From positions 46,470-110,469 of the forward strand of contig NZ_JAJERB010000012.1 in NCBI RefSeq assembly GCF_020685205.1: a stretch of 64,000 nucleotides of DNA, given 5' to 3'. Every line of letters begins with the position of its first letter. Within the stretch, counting starts at the first letter, position 1. The notes below the pieces were generated by a model, which worked only from the letters and a program-made list of their open reading frames with translations, was not told the DNA's origin and did no database searches. This DNA comes from Hymenobacter translucens. GTDB lineage: Bacteria > Bacteroidota > Bacteroidia > Cytophagales > Hymenobacteraceae. Of this stretch, positions 43,737 through 51,960 are shown piece by piece. Made by a program: the position numbers and the translations under genes.

Positions 43737-44114
43737 CTATTTAACGACCAGGCTACCGCGCAGCATGCCCATGCCGCAGGTGAACGTAAAGGTACCCGCC
43801 TGCTGGGGCAGCAACTCCACCAGGGTGGTCTTGAAGGCAGGCAGGTCGCGGCGGATGCTGAAGTCCGGCATCAGCAATTCCTCGGAGCAGGAGTTTTCCT
43901 CGTCCCGGTAGAAGCTCAGCTGCACGGGCTTGCCCCGCTCCACCTCGATGACGTCGGGCGAGTAGCCGCCCTTGACGGTGATGTCCACTTCCTGCACGCC
44001 ACTGGCGGTGGAAACGGCGCTGGCCGTCTGGCGAGCCGAGAAGAAGAAATACCAAATGACAAAGGCCGATAGGGCCAGGCCCGTCAGCGTTACAATGATT
44101 TCGGGGGTATCCAT
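43737..44114 (-). CDS. Membrane-anchored cupredoxin-domain protein
   Basis: 125 residues. One N-terminal helix (IIVTLTGLALSAFVIWYFFF) is followed by a cupredoxin-like domain: VDITVKGGYSPDVIEVERGKP, ENSCSEELLMPDF, and a closing TFTFTCGMGMLRGSLVVK. The Cys, Met and nearby ligands fit a copper site of the nitrosocyanin/CopC-like type (compare cupredoxin_1 proteins next to CopA). It lies 3 bp after copA and directly before the araC-type gene. Confidence 0.8.
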   Translation of the reverse strand: MDTPEIIVTLTGLALSAFVIWYFFFSARQTASAVSTASGVQEVDITVKGGYSPDVIEVERGKPVQLSFYRDEENSCSEELLMPDFSIRRDLPAFKTTLVELLPQQAGTFTFTCGMGMLRGSLVVK

Positions 44115-44117
44115 AGC

Positions 44118-46391
44118 TTAGTTTTTAGCAGGGGAGAAGCTGCGCAGGCGCAGCGAATTGGTGAGCACCGACACCGAGCTCAGGGCCATAGCCCCGGCCG
44201 CGAGCATGGGCGAGAGCAGCAGCCCGAAGAAGGGGTACAGCAGCCCGGCTGCGATGGGAATGCCCAGGGTGTTGTAGATAAAGGCGAAAAACAGGTTCTG
44301 CTTGATGGTGCGAATCGTCTGGCGCGACAACTCGATGGCCGTGACCACGCCCTGTAAATCCGAGCGCATGAGCGTGATGCCGGCCGCTTCCATGGCCACG
44401 TCGGTACCGCCGCCCATGGCCAGGCCGATGTCGGCTTGCGCGAGGGCCGGCGCGTCGTTGATGCCGTCGCCCACCATGGCCACGATGCGGCCCTCGGCCT
44501 GCAGCTCCTTCACTTTGCCGGCCTTGTCGGCGGGCAGCACCTCGGCAAAGTAGCGCTTGATGCTCACCTGCCCGGCCACCTGCGCGGCCGTCTGGGGGTT
44601 ATCACCGGTCATCATCACCACTTCGATGCCCATGCCCTGCAGCCGCTTAATGGCCGCCGCCGAGGTTTCGCGCACGGTGTCGGCCACGCCGATGAGGCCC
44701 ACGGCCTGCTGGTTAATGGCCACGTAGAGCACGGTCTTGGCCTGGCCCAGCAGTTCGTCGGCTTGCCGGCGCACCGCGGATGAAAGCGAAATACCGGCCT
44801 CATCGAGCAGGCGGAAGTTGCCGATAAGTACCGCCTGGCCATTCACGGACGCCTGCGCGCCTTTGCCTTCGATGGCCTGGAAACCGGTGGCGGCAATGAT
44901 AGGGGCTTGCTGGGCATCGGCGTAGCGCACCACGGCTTCAGCCAGCGGGTGCTCAGATTGCCGCTCTACCGCCGCGACTACTTGCAGGAGGCTGCCGGCG
45001 TCCTGCCCTTCCGCGGGCACGAAGTCCGTCACGGCCGGCTCGCCACGGGTGATGGTGCCGGTTTTGTCGAGCAGTACGGTGTTGACCTGGTGAGCTTTTT
45101 CCAGCGCTTCGGCGTTGCGAATCAGTACGCCGTGCTCGGCGCCCTTGCCGGTGCTCACCATGATGGCCGTGGGCGTGGCCAGCCCCAGCGCACACGGGCA
45201 GGCGATGATGAGCACGGCCACAAAGTTGACCAGAGCCAAAGGCAGGCGCGCTTCCACGGGAGCCAAATCAAACCACAGCACGAAGGTGAGGATGGCAATG
45301 ACCACCACCGTGGGCACGAAGATGGCGCTGACCTTATCGGCCAGCCGCTGAATGGGGGCGCGGCTGCCCTGGGCATCTTCTACCAGCTTCACAATTTGGG
45401 ACAGCATGGTATCAGCCCCTACTTTGGTCACGCGAAAGCGGAAGGAGCCGGTCTTGTTGAGCGTGGCCCCGAACACCGGGTCCCCCGTTTTCTTCTCCAC
45501 CGGTAGGCTTTCGCCCGTGAGCATGGCCTCATCCACGGCCGAATTGCCTTCTTCGATAACGCCGTCGGTGGCCACCTTTTCGCCGGGGCGCACTACGATG
45601 AGGTCGTTTAACTGCACCTGCTCAATGGGCACGTCCACTTCCTGGCCATCTGGCCGCACCACGCGCGCCGTTTTGGCCTGCAAGCCCATCAGGGCCTTAA
45701 TAGCAGCTGACGTCTGAGTCTTAGCCCGCAGCTCTAGCACCTTGCCCAGCAGAATCAGGGCAATGATGGTGGCCGTGGTGTCGTAGTACACCTCCGGCAT
45801 GATGCCCCGGCGCATAAACCAGTCGGGTACCACGGTGGCCGCGAGGCTATAAAGAAACGCTGCCCCGGTACCCACGGCAATCAGGGTATCCATGTTGGCG
45901 GCCCGGTGCTTGAAGCCGTTCCAGGCCGAAGTGAAGAATTCGCGCCCACTGTAGAGCAGCACCGGCAGCGTGAGCACGAGCAGGCCGTAGTTCAGCCACT
46001 GCATGTTCACGCGGGCCATCATCGCGGGCCAAAGCATGAGCATGCTCAAGGGCATAATCACGATGGCCAGCACCGTGGCTACCCAGAAGCGGCGCTTGAG
46101 CTTGACGTAGGCCAGGGCTTTCTGCTGGTCGATTTCGGCTTGCCGGTCGGCCGCTGAAGTATCGGGGGCTCTATCGGTGACGCCGTAGCCGGCATTGACG
46201 ACCGCCTGTTTAAGGGTAGCCGGGGTAGCTTGAGTTGGCAGGTAGTCGATGGTGGCTTTTTCGGTGGCGAAGTTGACCATGGCCCGCTGCACACCGGGCG
46301 TGCGGGTCAAGGACTTTTCGACGAAGGACGCGCAGGACGCGCAGGTCATGCCTTCAATGTCGAGGGTTTCGGTCTTGGTTGTTGGTTCCAT
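44118..46391 (-). CDS. copA: Copper-exporting P1B-type ATPase
   Basis: 757 residues. An N-terminal HMA domain has DIEGMTCASCASFVEKS. Eight membrane helices follow, with the metal-binding CPC in IIACPCALGLATPT (near 395). The phosphorylation motif DKTGTITRGEP is near 440, and the hinge reads MVGDGINDAPALAQADIGLAMGGGTD. It exports Cu(I) or Ag(I) from the cytoplasm. It heads the unit copA-cupredoxin-araC, and two copies of the copper-region motif lie upstream. Confidence 0.95.
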   Translation of the reverse strand: MEPTTKTETLDIEGMTCASCASFVEKSLTRTPGVQRAMVNFATEKATIDYLPTQATPATLKQAVVNAGYGVTDRAPDTSAADRQAEIDQQKALAYVKLKRRFWVATVLAIVIMPLSMLMLWPAMMARVNMQWLNYGLLVLTLPVLLYSGREFFTSAWNGFKHRAANMDTLIAVGTGAAFLYSLAATVVPDWFMRRGIMPEVYYDTTATIIALILLGKVLELRAKTQTSAAIKALMGLQAKTARVVRPDGQEVDVPIEQVQLNDLIVVRPGEKVATDGVIEEGNSAVDEAMLTGESLPVEKKTGDPVFGATLNKTGSFRFRVTKVGADTMLSQIVKLVEDAQGSRAPIQRLADKVSAIFVPTVVVIAILTFVLWFDLAPVEARLPLALVNFVAVLIIACPCALGLATPTAIMVSTGKGAEHGVLIRNAEALEKAHQVNTVLLDKTGTITRGEPAVTDFVPAEGQDAGSLLQVVAAVERQSEHPLAEAVVRYADAQQAPIIAATGFQAIEGKGAQASVNGQAVLIGNFRLLDEAGISLSSAVRRQADELLGQAKTVLYVAINQQAVGLIGVADTVRETSAAAIKRLQGMGIEVVMMTGDNPQTAAQVAGQVSIKRYFAEVLPADKAGKVKELQAEGRIVAMVGDGINDAPALAQADIGLAMGGGTDVAMEAAGITLMRSDLQGVVTAIELSRQTIRTIKQNLFFAFIYNTLGIPIAAGLLYPFFGLLLSPMLAAGAMALSSVSVLTNSLRLRSFSPAKN

Positions 46392-46510
46392 AAAAATAAG
46401 CAGCTATGATGCTGCATTGGGCCGGGAAACACGTTGTTCCCCAGGCTAGAAAGCTCCTTACAAAGGAACGGCGCCCCTGCGGCGATGTTAGTACGGAATC
46501 TCACTTGAAA

Positions 46511-46522
46511 CTTGCATAATTT
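46511..46522 (-). promoter_or_regulatory. Copper-region motif, copy d (copA promoter)
   Basis: CTTGCATAATTT. Its first base on the minus strand lies 54 bp upstream of the copA -7-like box TTCCTTTG. It extends to CTTGCATAATTTGCAC. Confidence 0.7.
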
Positions 46523-46566
46523 GCACGCAGAGGGTTGATAATGGATTTACATAATCCGGCCGAAGG

Positions 46567-46578
46567 CTTGCATAATTT
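46567..46578 (-). promoter_or_regulatory. Copper-region motif, copy e
   Basis: CTTGCATAATTT, in the same orientation as copy d and exactly 56 bp from it. A tandem pair could allow cooperative binding. Confidence 0.65.
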
Positions 46579-46743
46579 TGCGGTCGTTAACGGGGGGCGT
46601 TTCGCTTAACCGCCGCTTAAAACGCCCCGGTGGCCCTTTGTAGTCCATTTTTCAAGGTTGAGCAGCAACCCGCATGGAAGGCCCGGAAACTCTTTATTTA
46701 GAAATGGGGTAAATAGGCGGTACCGCCTTTTCGTGGAGAAGTC

Positions 46744-46751
46744 TACTTTTG
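46744..46751 (+). promoter_or_regulatory. -7 box of the 46771 transcription unit
   Basis: TACTTTTG, an exact TAnnTTTG match 20 bp before the ATG. The palindrome GGCGGTACCGCC (46716-46727) lies at the -33 position and may bind a regulator. Confidence 0.6.
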
Positions 46752-46770
46752 CGGTTGCTTAGCGCCTCTC

Positions 46771-47253
46771 ATGTTCCGTAGCCTGTTCCCCTTCCGCCGT
46801 TTGCTGGCGACGAGCTTCCTGCTCGTCTTCGTCAACGTGTTCGTGGGCCAGTGCTACTGCGCAACCATCAACCCGGTGGCGGCGGCCCCGGTGGCCAAGG
46901 TCACCCCGCCGCAGAAGCCTGCGCATCCCGGCTGCCACGGTCACGGCAACGGCCCGGCCCAGCCGAAGTCAACGCAGGGCAAGCACGACCATGCCCAGCA
47001 CAATTCCAAGCCCGCGGGCCAGGATGACTGCTGCAAGGACAACTCGGCCGCTATACTTAAGTCGCTCGCCACGCCCGGCGAAAAGCAGCTGCTCGCGTCC
47101 GCGCCGGCCCTGCTGCCGGCCAGCAGCGACTTCTTTTTCCGGCCTGCTGCCGGAGAGTGGGACCGCACGCACTCGGTCGTTCTGGTGCTCCGCGAGCACC
47201 TGCCCCCTAAAATACCCGACATCCGAATCTTTATTCAGTCCCTGACGGTCTGA
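46771..47253 (+). CDS. Exported His/Cys-rich protein, unknown family
   Basis: 160 residues. A signal-like helix (LLATSFLLVFVNVFVGQCYCA) is followed by a His/Cys-rich segment (HPGCHGHGNG, GKHDHAQHN, DDCCKDN) and a C-terminal domain ending REHLPPKIPDIRIFIQSL. The ligand-rich centre suggests copper, silver or zinc binding in the envelope. It opens the + strand copper/RND cluster. I know no family name. Confidence 0.7.
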   Translation: MFRSLFPFRRLLATSFLLVFVNVFVGQCYCATINPVAAAPVAKVTPPQKPAHPGCHGHGNGPAQPKSTQGKHDHAQHNSKPAGQDDCCKDNSAAILKSLATPGEKQLLASAPALLPASSDFFFRPAAGEWDRTHSVVLVLREHLPPKIPDIRIFIQSLTV

Positions 47254-47271
47254 TTGATTTGACGCGCACTA

Positions 47272-47311
47272 GGCTCGCCCTGGCATAGCTCTGCTATGTC
47301 CGGGGCGGGCC
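47272..47311 (+). terminator. Hairpin after the 46771 gene
   Basis: Imperfect inverted repeat from GGCTCGCCCTGG-CATAG to CTATG-TCCGGGGCGGGCC with a 5-nt loop and one bulge. It could be a weak terminator or an attenuator before the rest of the cluster. Confidence 0.45.
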
Positions 47312-47386
47312 TTTGCGTTGTCGTGTCCGCCCGGTGCCTAGCTGCGCCCCCCTCCCTCAACTTCCTGGTTTTACCCCCGCCCAACA

Positions 47387-47518
47387 ATGAAGAGTTGTTG
47401 CGAAGAAGCCGGCGCACCCGCCCCCAAAGGCCCCGTTCGCCGCCTGCTTTCCTACCTGCTCTACGCCGCGGTGGCCGCCGTGCTGGGCTTCGCGCTCTGG
47501 CAGCAGTGGCAGGCCTAG
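47387..47518 (+). CDS. 43-residue membrane protein with N-terminal CC
   Basis: A short gene starting MKSCCEEAGAPAPKGP, then one membrane helix (LLSYLLYAAVAAVLGFALW) and QQWQA. The Cys4-Cys5 pair at the cytoplasmic N-terminus could bind Cu(I). From memory, very similar MKSCC... proteins occur in other Bacteroidota copper clusters. It precedes the HMBD lipoprotein by 70 bp. Function unknown. Confidence 0.6.
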   Translation: MKSCCEEAGAPAPKGPVRRLLSYLLYAAVAAVLGFALWQQWQA

Positions 47519-47588
47519 CCGCCCCGGCAACCGCACGCTGGACTACTGGATGCAGTCCCCTACGTCGTTCAACCCCCATTCCCCTTTT

Positions 47589-48536
47589 ATGTACCGCATA
47601 CCGCTTTCCCTGCTGGCCCTGGCCGGCCTGCTCACCACGGTTAGCTGCTCGTCCGAAACGGAGTCCAGCAGCGCCACCAACACCGTCACCACGCCCACCA
47701 ACGGCCCGGCCGAAGGCACCGCCGAGCACGGCGGCGGGCACACCTACGCCTGCCCCATGCACCCCGAGGTCACCAGCACCAAGGAGGGCGACAAGTGCCC
47801 CAAGTGCGGCATGAACCTGGAGCATAACGACAAAGTAGCCAACGGCAAAACCTACGAGATGAAGCTGGTGCCGACGCCGACGGAAGTAACCGCCGGGCAG
47901 CCTACCACGCTGGCTTTTACGCCCCGCGAAACGGGCAATGAGTCGGCTCCGGTGCCCCTGGCCGTGGTGCACGAGAAGAAGATTCACCTCATCATCGTCA
48001 GCAAGGACCTGGGCCAGTTCTACCACGAGCACCCCGAATACACGGCGGCCGGCGACTACAAGGTGCAGTACACCTTCCCCAAGGGCGGCGACTACGTGCT
48101 GTTTCAGGACTACACGCCCACGGGCTCCGGCCACCAGTTGGGCCGCCAGCCCCTCACCGTGAAAGGTGCCGCCTACGCGTCGGTCAAGTTCAAGAACGAC
48201 GACATGCAGTGGGAAAAGGACGGCTACCAGGCTACCCTTGCCTTCGACAAAGACCTGAAAGTGGGCCAGCTGCTGGGCATGAAAATCAACATCAGCAAGG
48301 ACGGGCAGCCGGTGACGGACCTGGCCAACTACCTCGGCGCCTTAGGTCACGTGGTGGTCATCAGCGAGGACACCGAGCAGTACCTGCACGTGCACCCCAA
48401 CGACCAGGCCGACAAGGGTCCCAACATCGGCTTCAACACCAACTTCGAAAAGCCCGGCCTCTACCGCGTCTTCCTGCAGTTCAACCACGCGGGCAAGATT
48501 CACACCGGCGACTTCACCATCAACGTGAAGGCTTAA
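47589..48536 (+). CDS. Lipoprotein with heavy-metal-binding domain and beta-rich domains
   Basis: 315 residues from the ATG at 47589. Lipobox TTVSC (Cys20), then an HMBD: YACPMHPEVTSTKEGDKCPKCGMNLEHN. Two Ig-like or cupredoxin-like parts follow, each carrying an HEHP/HVHP-type motif (FYHEHPEY and YLHVHPND). The C-terminus ends AGKIHTGDFTINVKA. The paired His motifs and HMBD suggest Cu/Ag capture at the outer membrane or periplasm, passing metal to the Cus-like pump encoded downstream. Confidence 0.8.
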   Translation: MYRIPLSLLALAGLLTTVSCSSETESSSATNTVTTPTNGPAEGTAEHGGGHTYACPMHPEVTSTKEGDKCPKCGMNLEHNDKVANGKTYEMKLVPTPTEVTAGQPTTLAFTPRETGNESAPVPLAVVHEKKIHLIIVSKDLGQFYHEHPEYTAAGDYKVQYTFPKGGDYVLFQDYTPTGSGHQLGRQPLTVKGAAYASVKFKNDDMQWEKDGYQATLAFDKDLKVGQLLGMKINISKDGQPVTDLANYLGALGHVVVISEDTEQYLHVHPNDQADKGPNIGFNTNFEKPGLYRVFLQFNHAGKIHTGDFTINVKA

Positions 48537-48596
48537 CGCGAAGGCGTAGCCCCGTCCCTGCTTCCCATTTCATTTTCCACTAACCCAACCAATCCC

Positions 48597-49307
48597 ATGA
48601 AAAATTCCGCTTTTTTCCTCGCCGCCCTCTGCTCGGGCTCCCTGCTGGTAGCCAGCTGCAGCAGCGACAAAGCCGCCGATTCGACGGCCACGACCACCGA
48701 GACCACCACCACGGAAGGCGCCTCCGGTGAGATGGCCGGCATGGACCACTCCGCCGGGGCCGCGGCCGGCGAATCGCCCCTGATGGCCTCGATGAATGAG
48801 ATGATGCAGAAGATGGAGGCCAGCAAGCCCAAGGGCAACACCGACCACGACTTTGCCCACCACATGCTGGAGCACCACAAGGGCGCCGTGGCCATGGCCG
48901 ACATCGAGCTGCGCGACGGCAAGGACGCCACCATGCGCCAGATGGCCGAGAAAATGAAAGCCGAGCAGCTCAAGGAAATCACCGAGCTCGAAGCCGTGGC
49001 CACCCGCCTGGACAGCGCCCCCACCAACTACCAGCCCAACGACCCGGCCGACCCCTTCACCAGCAAGATGAAGGCCTCGATGGACGGCATGATGCAAAAC
49101 ATGCCCAAGCCCGTGGCCAACCCGGACATGAACTTCAACATGCTCATGACGGTGCACCACCAGAGCGCCGTGGACATGGCCAAGGCCGAGCTGGCCCACG
49201 GCAAGGACACCAAGCTCAAGGAGATGGCCCAGATGATGATTACTGCCCAGGAGAAGGAAATCGCCGATTTCAAGGCCTGGCACGACAAGAACACCGACAA
49301 GATGTAA
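48597..49307 (+). CDS. DUF305 lipoprotein (third of three)
   Basis: 236 residues. Lipobox VASCS (Cys21), Thr-rich linker, then two DUF305 repeats, FAHHMLEHHKGAVAMADIEL and MLMTVHHQSAVDMAKAEL. It is longer and more divergent than the other two copies and sits inside the + strand copper cluster. Likely a periplasmic Cu-binding helical bundle. Confidence 0.85.
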   Translation: MKNSAFFLAALCSGSLLVASCSSDKAADSTATTTETTTTEGASGEMAGMDHSAGAAAGESPLMASMNEMMQKMEASKPKGNTDHDFAHHMLEHHKGAVAMADIELRDGKDATMRQMAEKMKAEQLKEITELEAVATRLDSAPTNYQPNDPADPFTSKMKASMDGMMQNMPKPVANPDMNFNMLMTVHHQSAVDMAKAELAHGKDTKLKEMAQMMITAQEKEIADFKAWHDKNTDKM

Positions 49308-49396
49308 TTCTCGGGAGGCAGGTGGCGCCGCCGGTTGGCGGGCGCGACCTGCTTCTATTCTCACCCCTTCCCACCACATCAGTTACCCCGTTTCCC

Positions 49397-49954
49397 ATGA
49401 AGATTGTAAAGATTTCATTCGTTGCCGCCGCGCTTTTTGCCCTCGCTCCCCTGGCCTCCCAGGCCCAGCACGCCCACGGCGCGGGCGCCGCGGACAAGCA
49501 CATCGCCCCCGGCGAAACCCACGCCCATGCCTCGCCGCACGGCGGCATGGTGCGTTCGGCCAAGCCCTACCACATGGAGCTCGTGCAGCAGCCCACCGAG
49601 CTGCGCATCTACCTGCTGGGCGACAAGATGGCCGCCGTGCCGAACAAGACCCTGACGGGCTCGGTGATGGTGCAGACCACCGACAATAAGACGACGACCG
49701 TGCCACTGACGGCCGGCGGCACCGACTACGTGGTGGCCAAGCTGCCCGCCGGCGCCAAAGCCCGCACCGCCATCGTGAGCCTGAAAAACGGCAGCGAGGC
49801 CCTGAACGTGCGCTTTGACAAGCTGGACACGGCCGCCAAGGCCAGCAAGTCCGTGTCGGCTGCCTACACCTGCCCCATGAACTGCGAGGGCAGTGCCAGC
49901 GACAAGCCCGGCAGCTGCCCCAAATGCGGCATGGCCCTGGTCAAAAAAGCCTAG
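49397..49954 (+). CDS. Exported His-rich HMBD protein, paralogue of 36602
   Basis: 185 residues from the ATG at 49397. It has a signal peptide (ending ASQAQ), His-rich AHGAGAADKHIAPGETHAHAS, a beta-rich middle, and an HMBD, YTCPMNCEG...GSCPKCGMALVKKA. The similarity to the 36602-37153 product runs over the whole length, so one is a duplicate of the other. Probable periplasmic metal buffer. Confidence 0.8.
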   Translation: MKIVKISFVAAALFALAPLASQAQHAHGAGAADKHIAPGETHAHASPHGGMVRSAKPYHMELVQQPTELRIYLLGDKMAAVPNKTLTGSVMVQTTDNKTTTVPLTAGGTDYVVAKLPAGAKARTAIVSLKNGSEALNVRFDKLDTAAKASKSVSAAYTCPMNCEGSASDKPGSCPKCGMALVKKA

Positions 49955-50058
49955 GCGGAGCCTGTTTTTCGGGCGCAGTGCGTCCGGGCCTTTCTCCGTC
50001 TTGGGCCGTCTGCTGCTGCAACGGTGGGCGGCCCTATGGCTGGCGTTAACCTGATGAT

Positions 50059-51306
50059 ATGAAGTACTTGAAAATGAAACGTGCGGCGAACCGACTGCTG
50101 CTGCTGACCCTGGTACTCCTGGGGCTGGGCCCGGCGGCGGTGCGCGCGCAAACCGTTATCGGGCTGGACAGCGCCGAAGCCCAGACCCTGCGCCGGCACC
50201 CGCGGCTGCGGCAGTCCGACCGCGAGATTGAGGAGCAGCGCGCCCTCAAGCGCGGCGCGTTTGCGCCCGCCAACCCGGACTTTCTGTTCTCGGCCCCCAC
50301 GGGCGAGATGTGGGCCCCGGGCGTGGTGCAAACCATCGACCTGCCCAACGTCTACCGCCAGCAGTCTAAGGTGGCGCAAGCGGGCATTACCCTGGCCGAA
50401 CGCAACCGCGAAGTGAGCCGGGCCAGCGTGCTGCGCGACACCCGCCTGGCGTATCTGGCGCTGCAGTTTGCCGAGGCCCAGGTGCGGCAGCTCACCTACC
50501 AGGACAGCCTGTTCCGGGTGCTGCGTGTAGCCACCGAGCGCCTGTTCACGGCCGGCGAAGTCACCTCCCTGCAGCGCATCAGCACCGACGCCGAAGCCCG
50601 GCAGGTGAGTGTGCAGCTGCAGCAGGCCACCGCCGACCGGCAGGCCGCCCAACGCCGCCTGGGCCTGCTGCTCGGCCGGCCCAACGAGGCCCTGGCCACC
50701 AGCACCGACCTGGGCCGCACCGGCACGGAGCTGGCCCAGACGGGCACGGCGCTGCTCGCGGGCCTGCCCGCCGAAGACAGCAGCGCCCTGGTGCGCAGCC
50801 CCACGCTGGCCGCCGCCACCCAGAACGTGGCCCTGAGCCAGTCCGGCATCAGCCTGGTGCGGGCCCGGCGCACGCCCGCGTTGACGGTGGGCTACCAGAA
50901 CCAGGCCTTTGAGAACTCGGCCATGAAGTACCGCTTCCAGTTCGGTGTCTCGGTGCCCATCTGGTTCTGGACCTACCGCTCCCAGCTGCAGGCGGCCACA
51001 GCCCGCTCCCAGGCCGCCAGCTACCAGCTACAGGCCCAGCGCCTGGAGCTGAGTGGGCAGTACCAGCAGGCGCTGGCCGACACGCGCAAGTTTTCGGCCT
51101 CACTGGGCTACTACGAGCAGACCGGCTTGCCGCAGTCGCGGGCCATCATCAGCCAGTCCCAGCGCCTGTTCCGGGCCGGGGAAGTGAGTTACCTGCAGCT
51201 CATTCTGAGTTTGAACCAGGCCTTTGCCATCCAGAACACCTACCTGACCACCATCCGCGACTACCGCCAGGCTTTGGTCGAGCTTAACTACCTGCGGGGC
51301 GAATAA
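50059..51306 (+). CDS. cusC: TolC-family outer-membrane factor (CusC/CzcC-like)
   Basis: 415 residues. A signal peptide ends AAVRAQ. The long helices with heptad-like Gln/Ala/Leu and internal duplication match outer-membrane efflux channels (LRDTRLAYLALQFAEAQVRQL and QLEAQR-type helix pairs; closing QAFAIQNTYLTTIRDYRQAL). It forms the exit duct of the RND system with the genes at 51961 and 53757. Confidence 0.85.
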   Translation: MKYLKMKRAANRLLLLTLVLLGLGPAAVRAQTVIGLDSAEAQTLRRHPRLRQSDREIEEQRALKRGAFAPANPDFLFSAPTGEMWAPGVVQTIDLPNVYRQQSKVAQAGITLAERNREVSRASVLRDTRLAYLALQFAEAQVRQLTYQDSLFRVLRVATERLFTAGEVTSLQRISTDAEARQVSVQLQQATADRQAAQRRLGLLLGRPNEALATSTDLGRTGTELAQTGTALLAGLPAEDSSALVRSPTLAAATQNVALSQSGISLVRARRTPALTVGYQNQAFENSAMKYRFQFGVSVPIWFWTYRSQLQAATARSQAASYQLQAQRLELSGQYQQALADTRKFSASLGYYEQTGLPQSRAIISQSQRLFRAGEVSYLQLILSLNQAFAIQNTYLTTIRDYRQALVELNYLRGE

Positions 51307-51318
51307 CCGTCAACCATC

Positions 51319-51948
51319 ATGAAACAACTCCTGATTTTGCTGCTGGGCCTGCTGCTGTGCGGCACAGCCTACGCCCACGGGGGCGAGGACCACGGCGACG
51401 GCCCCAAAGCGGGCACCGCGGCCGGCGCCACCTCGTTTTCGGTGGCCGCGCTCTCCGAGCAGTTCGAGGCGCTGCTGCGCTACGAGCCCCTGGAAGGGGG
51501 CAAGCCCGCTGACCTGCGCCTGTTCCTCTCCGACTACGCCACCAACGCCCCCATCAAAGGCGCCAAGCTCACGCTTACCACCCCGGAAGATGCCAACCTG
51601 AAGTGGGCAGTGACCGAGCAGGAGCCGGGCGTGTACCTCGTGGAAGGCCAGTTTCCGGCCAACAAGGCCTACAGCTTCGCCCTCAACGTCGTGGCCGGCG
51701 AGACGGCCGACCTGCTGCTGCTCGACGGCATCAAAGTAGGGGAGAAGCTGCCCGTCGCGGCTACGGCCCCCGCCGCCGCCACGTCGCTTTTCTCGTCCTG
51801 GAAAACCATCCTGGCGTTGGTCGGCGCCTTTGTGCTGGGCATCGGCCTCACGGCCCTGCTCATGCGGCGCCGGCGCCAGCCCCCGGAGCCCGCGCTGCAA
51901 ACCTCGGAGCAGGCGTTGACGGCCAGCCGCCGCACCCCCTTTCCTTAA
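51319..51948 (+). CDS. Exported single-TM protein of the Cus-like operon
   Basis: 209 residues. A signal peptide (GTAYA) is followed by HGGEDHGDG, a beta-rich domain of ~110 residues, a second hydrophobic helix (ILALVGAFVLGIGLTALLM) and a basic cytoplasmic tail. The HGGEDHG motif recurs at the mature N-terminus of the next protein (the adaptor), which suggests both bind the same metal or each other. It lies 12 bp from both neighbours. Family name unknown to me; possibly a CusF-like or adaptor accessory. Confidence 0.7.
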   Translation: MKQLLILLLGLLLCGTAYAHGGEDHGDGPKAGTAAGATSFSVAALSEQFEALLRYEPLEGGKPADLRLFLSDYATNAPIKGAKLTLTTPEDANLKWAVTEQEPGVYLVEGQFPANKAYSFALNVVAGETADLLLLDGIKVGEKLPVAATAPAAATSLFSSWKTILALVGAFVLGIGLTALLMRRRRQPPEPALQTSEQALTASRRTPFP

Positions 51949-51960
51949 TGCTACCCCGAT

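Larger units (their letters stand above)
46392..46770. promoter_or_regulatory. Divergent regulatory region between copA and the 46771 gene
   Basis: 379 bp without a gene. It has motif copies d and e, a TTCCTTTG -7-like box for copA (minus strand, 46468-46461), a perfect 12-bp palindrome GGCGGTACCGCC (46716-46727) and a TACTTTTG -7 box for the + strand gene (46744-46751). Confidence 0.65.
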
